From: Planctomycetota bacterium
Lineage (GTDB): Bacteria > Planctomycetota > UBA1135 > GCA-002686595
Assembly: GCA_012959785.1 (NCBI GenBank)
Contig: DUCM01000017.1
Location: 124,001 to 188,000, forward strand
DNA: 64,000 nt
Direction of reading: 5' to 3'
The notes below the pieces were generated by a model. It was given only the letters and a program-made list of their open reading frames with translations, did no database searches and had not been told where the DNA came from. This document shows, one piece after another, positions 23,615 to 32,415 of the stretch. Position 1 is the stretch's first letter. Every line of letters starts with the position of its first letter. The translations under genes were made by a program, and so were the position numbers.

Positions 23615-25146
23615 GCCGAACGCTGATCCTCCTTGCGGCGGCACTCTTCGCCTTGCTCAGCCTGGCACCCCTGGCGGCCATGGCCCTGCGCGTCGACCCG
23701 GCCGACTTCCAGGCCCTCGTCACGCCGCGCACCCTGGACCTCCTGGGTCGCACGGTCTTCCTGGGCCTTTCGGTCAGCTTCCTGGCCGTCCTGGTAGGCG
23801 CCCCTTTCGGTTTCTTGGTGGCGCGCACCGATGTTCCTGGCGCCAGCCTGCTCAGGCCCCTGGGTCTCGTGCCCCTGCTCCTGCCGCCGCTCTTCCTGGC
23901 CATCTCGTGGACGGCCCTCTGCGACCTGCGCGGCGCCACGGCGACGATTGTGATCCTGGCAGCTAACACCTTCCCCATCGTGGCCTTTTTCAGCGCCATG
24001 GCTTTTGAACGCATCGACGCGCGCAGGGAGGAGGCCGCGATCCTGGTTGGCGGCTGGCGCGCGGCCCTGCGCATGGAACTTCTGCCTGTGGCCCCGGCGA
24101 TTCTGTGCGGCGGCTGCCTGGCCTTCATCTTGGCCATCAACGACTTCGCCGTGCCCGACTACATCTCGTCGGTGGGCAGCAAGTTCAATGTCTACGCCGA
24201 TGAGGTCTTTGCCAGTTGGAAGCTCGACGCGCAAACCGGGCGCGCGGTGGTCACAGCCCTGCCCCTGTTGTGTTTGACGCTACTTTTCTTGCTGCCGGCC
24301 TTGGCCCTGCGCCGACGCGGCACCCTGGCCACCCTCGAAGGCGGCTTCGTCCCGCCTCGGCGCCTGTCCCTGGGACTCGCGCGCTGGCCGGCTTTTCTTT
24401 TTTGCGCGGCCCTGGTGACTGGCGCGTCCCTGGTGCCCGTGGGACGCTTGATCTTCGAGGCCGGCGGCGGGGCTCGGGGCTGGAGTCAGGAGAATCTGAG
24501 ATCCGCCTTTGATCGGGCCCTGGAACTCTCCCGAAGCGACCTCGCCAATTCTCTCGTCTGGTCGGCGCTGGCGGCCTCGCTGGCCGTGCCCATCGCCCTG
24601 GTCCTCGGCCACCTGGCCGAACGAGCGCGTCTCGGCCGCGCCCTGGAATTCGTCTTCGTTCTGCCCCTCGCGGTGCCCGCCATCCTGCTCGGCATCGGTG
24701 AGATCACGCTCTGGAATCGCGACCTCACCGCCGAGCTCTACAACTCAGGAGCGCTGGTGGTGCTGCTCTATGCCGGACGCTTTTTGAGCCTACCGCTGCT
24801 ACTCCTCTCGGGAGCCGTAGCCGCCATGGGGACCAGCCAGGAAGAATCCGCGCAACTCTCGGGTGCCGGTCCTGCTCGGCGCATGCTACGCATCGTGGCC
24901 CCAACCCTGCGGCCCAGCTTGCTCGGCGCCTGGGCCATGGTCTTTGTACTCTCCATGCGCGAACTCGATGGCGCTATCCTCGTTCCCGCAGCCAACCACA
25001 CGGTCATCTTTCGCGTGTTCAACCAGATCCACTTCGGCCGCGATGACTTCGTTGCCGCCCTGTGCCTCTTGATCATCTTCTTTCTCTTCCTGCCGGGACT
25101 CCTCTGGTCTCTCCTGGCTGGGCGCCGGCGGGAGGTCATGCCGTGA
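23611..25146 (+). CDS. ABC importer permease, FbpB-type fused double permease
   Basis: This 511-residue membrane protein holds two BPD-type permease halves in one chain, as in ferric-iron FbpB transporters. The coupling (EAA-like) loops are visible as ERIDARREEAAILVGGWRAA in the first half and SQEESAQLSGAGPARRML in the second. The GTG 23611 start overlaps the binding-protein stop (GTGA), and the stop overlaps the ATPase start in the same way. About twelve hydrophobic segments are evident. Confidence 0.9.
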   Translation: MSRTLILLAAALFALLSLAPLAAMALRVDPADFQALVTPRTLDLLGRTVFLGLSVSFLAVLVGAPFGFLVARTDVPGASLLRPLGLVPLLLPPLFLAISWTALCDLRGATATIVILAANTFPIVAFFSAMAFERIDARREEAAILVGGWRAALRMELLPVAPAILCGGCLAFILAINDFAVPDYISSVGSKFNVYADEVFASWKLDAQTGRAVVTALPLLCLTLLFLLPALALRRRGTLATLEGGFVPPRRLSLGLARWPAFLFCAALVTGASLVPVGRLIFEAGGGARGWSQENLRSAFDRALELSRSDLANSLVWSALAASLAVPIALVLGHLAERARLGRALEFVFVLPLAVPAILLGIGEITLWNRDLTAELYNSGALVVLLYAGRFLSLPLLLLSGAVAAMGTSQEESAQLSGAGPARRMLRIVAPTLRPSLLGAWAMVFVLSMRELDGAILVPAANHTVIFRVFNQIHFGRDDFVAALCLLIIFFLFLPGLLWSLLAGRRREVMP

Positions 25147-25814
25147 CTCTTGCTGTTCATTTTGATGGCATTACCGTCAAGGCCCATCGCACAACGATTC
25201 TAACATCGATCAACCTCTCCATCGAAGAGGGCGAGCATGTGACCCTGGTGGGACCCTCGGGCTGTGGCAAGACGACGCTCTTGCGCACGGTGGCCGGGCT
25301 CACGCAGGTCGTGCTGGGCCGGCTCTCACTCTTTGGCAAGCTGGTCACCCAGGGCTCGAAGTGCCTGCTGCCTCCGGAGCGGCGACAGATCGGCATGCTC
25401 TTCCAACAACAGGCACTCTGGCCCCACATGAACGCCCGCAAGACCCTGGAATTCGTGCTCAAGGGCGCTGGCGTGAGTCGCGGCGACTTTGGCGCGCGGG
25501 TGGGCGAGCTGCTCGAACTGGTGGAACTCACAGGATTCGAAGAGCGCAAACCCGCCAGCCTCTCGGGTGGCGAAGCCCAGCGCCTGGCCCTGGCCCGCGC
25601 CCTGGCCGGCAAACCGCGACTCTTGCTCCTCGACGAACCCCTCGGCCCCCTTGACGCCGAACTGCGCGCGGCCCTGCTGCTGCGCATCGATGAGATCCAA
25701 AGCCGCCGCGGCTTGACCATCATCCATGTCACCCACGACCCCGGCGAATCGCGGGCCTACGCCACGCGCACGGTAACCATGCGCAACTGTAGCTTGGTGG
25801 GAGAGCTTCCGTGA
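25143..25814 (+). CDS. ABC importer ATP-binding protein
   Basis: GTG 25143 overlaps the permease TGA and gives a 223-residue ATPase. It has Walker A GPSGCGKTTLLRTVAG, Q-loop LFQQQALWPHM, signature LSGGEAQRLALARAL, Walker B RLLLLDEPLGPLD and the switch His in IIHVTHDP. It lacks the C-terminal regulatory extension found in many iron and sulfate importer ATPases. It energises the permease encoded just upstream. Its stop overlaps the start of the pentaheme cytochrome gene (GTGA), tying the cytochrome into the operon. Confidence 0.92.
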   Translation: MTLAVHFDGITVKAHRTTILTSINLSIEEGEHVTLVGPSGCGKTTLLRTVAGLTQVVLGRLSLFGKLVTQGSKCLLPPERRQIGMLFQQQALWPHMNARKTLEFVLKGAGVSRGDFGARVGELLELVELTGFEERKPASLSGGEAQRLALARALAGKPRLLLLDEPLGPLDAELRAALLLRIDEIQSRRGLTIIHVTHDPGESRAYATRTVTMRNCSLVGELP

Positions 25815-26806
25815 AGTTCCTACGCGGCGCTCTGATCGCCTGTCTGATGGCCCTCTGCGGCTGGATTCTCCTGGCCATCTTCGCCCCCACGGAGCCCGCG
25901 GCTGCGCCCCAAGAGTTCACCTCGTCCAACCAGTGCCGCGACTGCCACGCCCAGGTCTTCGATGAGTGGCAGTCCTCGTGGCACGCTCAGGCCTGGGACG
26001 ATCCCGATGTGCGCGCCCTCTCGGACAACTTCTCCAACACGGACTGCATCGACTGCCACGCCCCGCGTCCGGTGTTCGAGACCGGTATTGGCAAACGCGT
26101 CCTACCCCGCAGTTCGCGGCGCTCCGAGGGCGTGGACTGCATCGCCTGTCACGCACTGGCGGGCGGCGGCGTGGCCGGCACGATTCAAAACCCGCGTGTG
26201 GCTTGCGCGCCGGTGACGCAGGTCGAGTTACAACGGCCCGAGTTTTGCGGCGTCTGTCACGACCAACACAAGACCGTTCAGGAGTGGAAAGCCAGTTCTT
26301 ACCCCAGCCAGGGTGTGGGCTGTATCGACTGCCACATGCCCTACCGTGGCGGCGATCCCCAAGCCGGCCGTGACCACACTTGCCGCGGCGGCCACGACAT
26401 GGAGCTGGTACGCTCGGCTGTCGAGTTGCGGGCACGGCGCGAGGGCCACGAGTGGGTGATCGAGATCGAGAATGTTGGCGCCGGTCACTCCTTCCCCACC
26501 GATGAACGCTCGAGAGCCGCGGATCTCTTTTGGCGCCCACTGGCGGGCACCGCGAGCGCCGCTAGCACCAGCGAGCCCTGGCGCCGCGCCCACCGCATCC
26601 GCAGTCCCTACCGTTACGAAGTGGGCGTGGTGGACAACCTGCTCCTGGCCCACGAGGTGCGCGAGATCCGCCTCGCGGGCGAGGGCGCAGGGGGCGCCAT
26701 CGAGCTGGCGCTTTTCTACAAGCTGACGCCCTACTACAAGGACCCCGAACACCCCGACCCGGAGACGGAAGCCCACCTCATCCAGCGCCTGGAGCTCGTA
26801 CCGTGA
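25811..26806 (+). CDS. Membrane-anchored pentaheme c-type cytochrome (c554-like)
   Basis: This 331-residue protein starts at GTG 25811 with an N-terminal hydrophobic anchor (GALIACLMALCGWILLAIF). Five CxxCH heme sites follow: CRDCH (42-46), CIDCH (79-83), CIACH (110-114), CGVCH (146-150) and CIDCH (171-175). The spacing resembles cytochrome c554/c' proteins. After residue 200 comes a heme-free beta-rich domain (VIEIENVGAGHSFPTDER). It should face the periplasm and move electrons. Its overlap with the ABC ATPase gene upstream and the HEAT gene downstream implies a role linked to the imported ligand, for example redox change of a metal. Confidence 0.9.
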   Translation: MKFLRGALIACLMALCGWILLAIFAPTEPAAAPQEFTSSNQCRDCHAQVFDEWQSSWHAQAWDDPDVRALSDNFSNTDCIDCHAPRPVFETGIGKRVLPRSSRRSEGVDCIACHALAGGGVAGTIQNPRVACAPVTQVELQRPEFCGVCHDQHKTVQEWKASSYPSQGVGCIDCHMPYRGGDPQAGRDHTCRGGHDMELVRSAVELRARREGHEWVIEIENVGAGHSFPTDERSRAADLFWRPLAGTASAASTSEPWRRAHRIRSPYRYEVGVVDNLLLAHEVREIRLAGEGAGGAIELALFYKLTPYYKDPEHPDPETEAHLIQRLELVP

Positions 26807-28287
26807 TGCGGCGCCTTTTTCTCGCTGGATTCCTGGGTACAGCCTGGGCCTGCGGGCCGCCGGCAGAAGCGCCGGTTTTCGCACACTTCGCAGCCCTCGA
26901 AGAAGGCCTCGGCGCAGCCCGCACCCGGGTGCAAGCGGAATTGGACGGAGCGCTCGAAGCCACAGCGCCCGCTGAGCCCCTCGAGCCTGGCCATGTGGCG
27001 GGACTGGTTCACATGCTGGCCTATTCCACGGGACGCATAGCCGAGTTGCCCCTGGAGGAGATCACTACCCTCGGCGACGCCGCAGTGCCCGCCCTGGCCG
27101 AACTCGCAACGCGCTCGGACCACGACAGCGGCGAACGGCTGGCGGCCTGCGCACTCTTGGCGCGGGTGGCCACACCGCTCGCCTGCGAACAGCTCATGGT
27201 GCTCGTTGAGCGTGCTCCCGAGAATTGGCTGCGATCCCAGGCCGCCTGGCGTCTGGCGGAGACCGACGCCGATTGGTTGGTGCCACGAATGCTCCTGCGA
27301 CTGAAGTACGAGAAGGATCCAGAGACCGTGATCTGGCTGGCCAACGCCCTCAGTAGCCTGGGCAACTTCGAGGGGCTTGCCACCCTCTGGCGTCTGGAGC
27401 GCGAAGCCCCCACGCAAGAGCTGAGCGTGCGAGCCCGGGAACGTCTCGACGCCATCGCCGAGGGCCAGGGAATCGAGAGCGCGCAACTGCACTGGCAGTT
27501 GTGGCAGGTCGACGACCCAGAAGGCCGGGTGTTCAACTCCTCGCCCAGCTCGCGTTTGGAGTTGGAACTCTGGAAGCTGATCGAACAGCTCTCGGGTGCG
27601 CACTTCCAACTGCGTGGCGTGGACGATGCGCGCTTTCAATTGTCGCGCATGGGTGCCTGGATCACGCCAGCTTTGTGCGCCAGCCTGCATGACGTCGATG
27701 TCTATGTGCGGGTGCACTCGGCCCAGTGCCTCGAACGCATGGGGCCGCGGGCCAGCGCCGCCGGACCGGCGCTGATCGAAGCCCTCGCCGATCCGAGTCT
27801 CGCGAACCAGGCTGCCGCGGCCCTGGGACGGGTGGGCTATCCGCCTGCCGAGCCGGCCCTCTCCGCTGCCCTCGCCGACAAAGCCGCAGCCCACGAACTA
27901 CGCGTGGCTGCCGCTGCGGCCCTGGGGCGCCTGGGCCTGGCAGCCTCGGCCGAGGTCTTGACCGCCACCCTGAATCGCAGCGCAGAACCGGGAGACCTGC
28001 GCCAGGTGGCCGCCACGGCCCTGGTGCGCCTGGGCCTCGGCGACCGCGGTGCGGCCTGTTTGCTGGAGGCCCTCGAAGACCCCGCAGCCGATCGCGGAGC
28101 GGCCGAGGAGACCCTCGAACGCTGGCTCAACGGCCGCGAGGATCAGGCGGCGCAGGACCTCTTCACGAGTTGGCTGGAGCTCGCCCCGCCGCCTGGGCTG
28201 ATCCCCAGCAGCGCCCAGGACCTGTCCCGCCGAGCGGCGCGCCGGAGCCTCTTGAAGGCCGCTTGGTCCGGCCTGGGGCTCAAGTAA
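26806..28287 (+). CDS. HEAT-repeat lipoprotein
   Basis: ATG 26806 overlaps the cytochrome TGA (TGATG), and GTG 26803 is an alternative one codon earlier. The 493-residue protein begins RRLFLAGFLGTAWACGPP, which reads as a lipoprotein signal with Cys near residue 16. It continues as HEAT-like helical repeats, for example ALIEALADPSLANQAAAALG and ELRVAAAAALGRLGLAAS. No catalytic motif is seen. It probably acts as a periplasmic scaffold for the cytochrome or importer. The last 8 bases overlap the end of the convergent prenyltransferase gene. Confidence 0.82.
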   Translation: MRRLFLAGFLGTAWACGPPAEAPVFAHFAALEEGLGAARTRVQAELDGALEATAPAEPLEPGHVAGLVHMLAYSTGRIAELPLEEITTLGDAAVPALAELATRSDHDSGERLAACALLARVATPLACEQLMVLVERAPENWLRSQAAWRLAETDADWLVPRMLLRLKYEKDPETVIWLANALSSLGNFEGLATLWRLEREAPTQELSVRARERLDAIAEGQGIESAQLHWQLWQVDDPEGRVFNSSPSSRLELELWKLIEQLSGAHFQLRGVDDARFQLSRMGAWITPALCASLHDVDVYVRVHSAQCLERMGPRASAAGPALIEALADPSLANQAAAALGRVGYPPAEPALSAALADKAAAHELRVAAAAALGRLGLAASAEVLTATLNRSAEPGDLRQVAATALVRLGLGDRGAACLLEALEDPAADRGAAEETLERWLNGREDQAAQDLFTSWLELAPPPGLIPSSAQDLSRRAARRSLLKAAWSGLGLK

Positions 28288-29176
28288 ACAGAGCCACCAG
28301 CACCACCGCCAGCCAGCCAGCGCCGTTCAGGGCGAACATCAGGTCGCCGCCGAGCAGAACTCGCGTGGGGCTGCCGCCACCTTGCTGGGTCTGCACCAGG
28401 AGCAAATAGCGACCCAGGCCGAAAACCACAAAGGGCACGGTCCAGAAAAGGAGCTCGCCGTGCCTGAACTTGGTCGTGGCCTCGGCGTCGATGGTGTACA
28501 TGGTGTACGAGACGATGGTGCAGGCTGCCAGGAGCGTCACCATCTGATCGAGAAAACCCAGGTTGTACTCGCGCAGGATGGCGCGGTGGCTGCCGGCGTC
28601 GTCACCCAACAAATCGACTTCCGCGCGCCGTTTGCAGAGGGCCAAGAACAGCGCCAGGAACAGGGTGCAGAGGAACAACCAATTGGACACCGGTACACCC
28701 ACGGCCAGAGCGCCGCCCTGCACGCGCAAGAGAAAGCCCGTGGCGATGCAGAAGGCGTCCACCAGCACGATGTGCTTGAGCCGCCAGCTGTAGAGGAAGT
28801 TCAGGGCGATGTAGCCGCCCACCACAATCACCAGGGGGAAGGGCTCCCCGCCCACGGAAAGTGCCAAGGCGAGGGCGCCCACGAGACACACCGCCGCCAC
28901 CACGAGGGCTGTCGTGACCGTGATCTCACCGGCGGCGATGGGCCGCTTGCATTTTTCCGGGTGCTTGCGATCGCTCTCGATATCACAAATATCGTTGATC
29001 AGGTAGATCGTGGAGGAGCCCAGGCAAAAGGCCCCCACCGCCAAGAGGGTGGCCACCAGTCGGTCCCAGGGCAGGCCGTTGGACTCCCCCGCAGCAAAGA
29101 CCAGGGCGGCCAGAACGAAGATGTTCTTGACCCACTGCTGCGGCCGGATGGCCCGCAAGATCGCGCCGATGAGCAT
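28280..29176 (-). CDS. UbiA-family prenyltransferase, decaprenyl-phosphate phosphoribosyltransferase-like
   Basis: This 298-residue protein has about nine membrane helices and the polar UbiA motifs. The Mg-binding motif is YLINDICDIESDRKHPEKC (NDxxDxxxD), followed by RPIAAGEI. A second polar region is NFLYSWRLKHIVLVDAF. The opening RPQQWVKNIFVLAALVFA is the form seen in decaprenyl-phosphate phosphoribose synthases, which move phosphoribose from PRPP to a polyprenyl phosphate on the way to arabinose donors. Other UbiA functions cannot be excluded, but no quinone-pathway gene is near. It converges on the HEAT lipoprotein gene. Confidence 0.82.
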   Translation of the reverse strand: MLIGAILRAIRPQQWVKNIFVLAALVFAAGESNGLPWDRLVATLLAVGAFCLGSSTIYLINDICDIESDRKHPEKCKRPIAAGEITVTTALVVAAVCLVGALALALSVGGEPFPLVIVVGGYIALNFLYSWRLKHIVLVDAFCIATGFLLRVQGGALAVGVPVSNWLFLCTLFLALFLALCKRRAEVDLLGDDAGSHRAILREYNLGFLDQMVTLLAACTIVSYTMYTIDAEATTKFRHGELLFWTVPFVVFGLGRYLLLVQTQQGGGSPTRVLLGGDLMFALNGAGWLAVVLVALFT

Positions 29177-29659
29177 GAAGGGAGAGCGAGGTGTCTGAGA
29201 GGAGTTAGGAGGGCTCGAGCGGGGACCCGAGGGGGTTGGGGGCCAGCTTGGCGGCCTAGGAGGCCCGAGGCCACAAAAAAGGAGCCCGTGGAGTTGGGTC
29301 TGCGCGCTTCTTGGCCTATGGGCCGCTAGCCTGGCCTACTTCATCAGGGCTATCGCCGGGAGATCGGCTTCCCGGGGGGCTGGGACGGCACCTACCGAGG
29401 CAATGCCCGCTAACTAGTGCCCTCTGGGTTCCTTGCGAAGGCCCTGCTAAAGTCCGGTTCCCTGGATACACGATAGACCCTCCCAAAGCGTCCCCGCCCC
29501 CATGTTCCAACTCTCCGTCTACTGCCGCCGCGCCCTCAACACAATCCCGCCCCGGCGCTGCCAGCATCTGGCCGCGAGCCCCAGCCCTGTGCAGCGATCC
29601 CTCGGCGGGATCCCGCAGGGCTTTCTTCGTGGGCGCTCGGATTGGAGTCGTCGAGGCGC
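29177..29659. other. 483-bp intergenic region upstream of the NitT/TauT-like operon
   Basis: The region separates two divergently transcribed units and must contain both promoters. I see no convincing gene, RNA or terminal repeat. A short piece at about 29330-29413 reads EIGFPGGWDGTYRGNAR before a stop, but it lacks a start and an upstream frame. The binding-protein start is preceded by GAGG four bases from its ATG. Confidence 0.5.
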
Positions 29660-30739
29660 ATGAAGCGCGCCATCATCATCAGCGCAATCTCCTGGCTGGC
29701 TTTGATCAGCGTCCTGCACATCTGGCTGAACATTGGCTTTGAGCGCTTGGCCCGCGACTTCCAGGTCAACCTCGGCAACGAACGCGCCGAGCTGGTAGTA
29801 GGTTTCCTGCCCGTGACCTGACACCTAACCTGTCCCGTCACCAGTTGGGTGACGGACCACTCCGGAGGGGGCTCGCTCTTCAAGTCGCAGAAGTTCACCG
29901 ACTGGCCCACCGTCAAGGAAGCCCTGATCGCCAAGGAGATCGGCGCCGTCTTCATCCTGGCGCCCATGGCCATGCAACTCGTGCACGACGGAGTCCCGGT
30001 AAAGGTCTGCTACCTCGGTCATCGCGACGGCACGGCGATCATGGTGGGCAAGGATAGCGACATCCACGACTTCGGCGACCTGGCTGGCAGGATCTGCGCC
30101 ATCCCCAGTCGTTACGCCAATCAGAACCTGCTCATGCACAGGATGATGAAGGAGTGGGGTATGCCCTACGGCTCCATCGAACTGCGCGAGGTTCCGCCGC
30201 CCGAACACCCCACGGCGCTCCTCGCAGGCAGCATCGACGCCTACATCGTGGGCGAGCCCTTCGCCGCCAAGGCCGAGGTCGACGGCTTCGGCCGCGTGCT
30301 GTACCACACCAAGGATATCTGGCCCGAGTTCATCTCGTGCGTGCTGGTTGTGCGCGACGATCTGATCGCGAATGAGCGCGCACTCGTGCAGGAGTTGATC
30401 GATGGTATCGCAAAGTCGGGCAAATGGCTCGACGAGGACCAGGCACACCGCATGGACGCAGCGGAGATGGCCGCCGAGCACTACTATTTCCAGCCCCCCG
30501 AGCTATTGAAATTCGTGCTCTCCAAGCCGGTGGACCGCGTCAAGTACACAAACCTCGCTCCTCTCAAGGCTGACTTCGATGAGATCATGAACCTGGCGGT
30601 CGAGATCGGCGTGCTGCCGGACACGATTGCTTTCGAGGAGTACACCGACGACAGCTTCGTCAAGCCTCTCGATGAACTCGACTGGGAGATGGATCACCTG
30701 CCCCGAACGCGGATCGGTGAAGCGGGAGGCACCGAATGA
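29660..30739 (+). CDS. NitT/TauT-like ABC substrate-binding protein with in-frame TGA (candidate selenoprotein)
   Basis: From ATG 29660 the frame gives an N-terminal hydrophobic anchor (AIIISAISWLALISVLHIWL) and then VVGFLPVT. Codon 54 is TGA at 29819-29821. The same frame continues HLTCPVTSWVTDH, KFTDWPTVKEALIAKEIGAV, FILAPMAMQLVHDGVPVK and FISCVLVVRDDLI to a normal stop at 30739. That would be 359 residues with Sec54 and Cys58 (U-x3-C). From memory, related NMT1-like binding proteins read LPVTCHLTCPVT here, so TGA replaces a conserved Cys codon. Without readthrough, the downstream part would start near GTG 29849 and lack its export signal. The gene overlaps the permease gene by 4 nt (ATGA). 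The ligand is unknown. Confidence 0.8.
29819..29855 (+). promoter_or_regulatory. Candidate bacterial SECIS element with its TGA codon
   Basis: After TGA 29819-29821 come 13 nt and then a perfect 8-bp stem: CCGTCACC at 29835-29842 pairs with GGTGACGG at 29848-29855 around the loop AGTTG. The UGA-to-loop distance is 21 nt. E. coli fdhF also reads UGA-CAC and, as I recall, has about 17 nt to a loop that begins AG. A short loop with a G in its first two bases matches the published bacterial SECIS description as I remember it. Confidence 0.65.
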
Positions 30740-31563
30740 CCTGGGTCTTTATTGCCATGATCGTCCTGGCCGCCGCTGGAGTGAAACTGCAAGACTCCCT
30801 GCGAGACTCCCTGCGGCCTCTGGTCGCACCCCTGTGCGTGGCCATGATCGGCGTGGGGCTCTGGGGCCTGGCCGTGATCTGGACCGGCAGCAGGGTCTTC
30901 CCCGGCCCCCTGCAGACCTGCCTGGGCTTGGCCGAGTTGATCGAGAGCGAGAGGCTCTGGGGCGACATCATAGCCAGCCTGTTCCGCGTGACTTGGGGCT
31001 TCTTCCTGGCGGCCAGCGTGGGCATTCCCCTGGGCCTCGTGGTGGGCTGGAACATGCGCGTGTTCACGGCCATGAATCCCATCATCCAAGGTCTGCGACC
31101 GATTTCCCCCATCGCCTGGATCCCCATCGCCATCCTGTGGTTTGGCATTGGCGACGGCGCGGGCATCTTCCTGATCTTCCTCTCGGCCTTCTTCCCCATC
31201 GCCGTGGGCACCACGGCCGCCGTACGCAACATCTCCCTGGTACACCAACGCTCGGCGGAGAACTTCGGCCTCGCGGGCCTCGAGCTCTTCCGGCGCGTGG
31301 TCTTTCCCGCGGCCATGCCTCAGATCATCACCAGCCTGCGCATCGCCCTGGGAGTCGCCTGGCTGGTGATCGTGGCGGCCGAAATGGTCGGCATGGATTC
31401 GGGCCTGGGCTACTTGATCAACGACGCGCGCAACGCTGGCAGTCGCTACGACCTGGTGGTGGCCACCATGGTCGTGATCGGCATGATCGGCATCGTCCTC
31501 GATCTTTTGATCCGACAACTCGAACGCTTTGACGAGGTGCGCTGGGGGTACGAAAAACGATGA
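30736..31563 (+). CDS. NitT/TauT-like ABC permease (SsuC/TauC type)
   Basis: This 275-residue permease has about six membrane helices and the coupling-loop signature AENFGLAGLELFRRVVFPAA. It also has PISPIAWIPIAILWFGIGDG, which is typical of nitrate/taurine/sulfonate permeases. An N-terminal extra segment (WVFIAMIVLAAAGVKLQD) precedes the usual start. ATG 30736 overlaps the binding-protein stop (ATGA), and its own stop overlaps the ATPase start. The intact frame argues that the operon is under selection. Confidence 0.92.
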   Translation: MTWVFIAMIVLAAAGVKLQDSLRDSLRPLVAPLCVAMIGVGLWGLAVIWTGSRVFPGPLQTCLGLAELIESERLWGDIIASLFRVTWGFFLAASVGIPLGLVVGWNMRVFTAMNPIIQGLRPISPIAWIPIAILWFGIGDGAGIFLIFLSAFFPIAVGTTAAVRNISLVHQRSAENFGLAGLELFRRVVFPAAMPQIITSLRIALGVAWLVIVAAEMVGMDSGLGYLINDARNAGSRYDLVVATMVVIGMIGIVLDLLIRQLERFDEVRWGYEKR

Positions 31564-32330
31564 CATCCGCAAACCAAGAACCGGCCAAGGTGGTCTTCAA
31601 TGGCATCTCGAAGTCCTTCGGGCGCAAGGGTGAATCCCTACGGGTCCTCGAGGACATCAACCTCGAGGTTCAAGACGGCGAGTTCATCTGCCTGCTCGGC
31701 CCTTCGGGTTGCGGCAAGTCGACCCTGCTCAACATCGTCGCGGGCTTTGAAGAGTCCGATGCAGGCAGCGTGACTATCGACGGCGAAATTGTCGCTGGCC
31801 CCAACCCCCAGCGGGTCTTCGTCTTCCAGGAGTACGGCATCTTCCCCTGGGCCTCGGTCTGGGACAATGTGGCCCTGGGACTGCGGCACTTGTCGGAGCA
31901 AGAGCGCGCAAAGATCGTCGAGGCCACCATCAGCATGGTGGGGCTCTCGGGCTTCGAGGCCGCCTATCCGATGGAACTCTCCGGCGGCATGAAGCAGCGG
32001 GTGGAAGTGGCCCGGGCTCTCGCGGTCTCCCCCGATGTGATCTACATGGACGAGCCCTTCGGCGCATTGGATTCACTGACACGACTGGGCATGCGAGCCG
32101 AGATCGTGCGCATCTGGCAACAGGAAAAGAAGACCATCCTGTTCGTCACCCACGATGTGGACGAGTCGATCCAACTCGCCGATCGCATCGTGGTGCTGAC
32201 GGAGCGCCCGGGCCGCATCGCCGATATCGTCGAGGTGGGACTTGAGCACCCGCGGGACCTGGGCAGCGGCGAGTACGGTGCCATCAAGAACCGGCTCTAC
32301 GATCTCCTGGGTGTGGCCCACACGATCTGA
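31560..32330 (+). CDS. NitT/TauT-like ABC ATPase
   Basis: This 256-residue ATPase has Walker A GPSGCGKSTLLNIVAGF, Q-loop FVFQEYGIFPWASVWDN, signature ELSGGMKQRVEVARALAV, Walker B DVIYMDEPFGALD and switch VTHDVDESIQLADRI. These match SsuB/TauB-type ATPases. It overlaps the permease gene by 4 nt (ATGA) and ends the operon. The next gene, a diheme cytochrome, is convergent. Confidence 0.94.
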   Translation: MTSANQEPAKVVFNGISKSFGRKGESLRVLEDINLEVQDGEFICLLGPSGCGKSTLLNIVAGFEESDAGSVTIDGEIVAGPNPQRVFVFQEYGIFPWASVWDNVALGLRHLSEQERAKIVEATISMVGLSGFEAAYPMELSGGMKQRVEVARALAVSPDVIYMDEPFGALDSLTRLGMRAEIVRIWQQEKKTILFVTHDVDESIQLADRIVVLTERPGRIADIVEVGLEHPRDLGSGEYGAIKNRLYDLLGVAHTI

Positions 32331-32415
32331 GGGCGGCCGCGGGCCAGAGGAGCGGCGACACCGGCCGGCCCGCCACTCTCGTGCTCAAGACGGATGCCCT
32401 CCGGCCCGCCGGGAC

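Noticed and set aside
29318-29413. Short peptide remnant reading EIGFPGGWDGTYRGNAR before a stop, upstream of the NitT/TauT-like operon
   Set aside because: WDGTYRG resembles part of a gliding-motility C-terminal domain, but an upstream stop at 29327 and no start leave only about 27 codons. Chance is more likely than a gene remnant.
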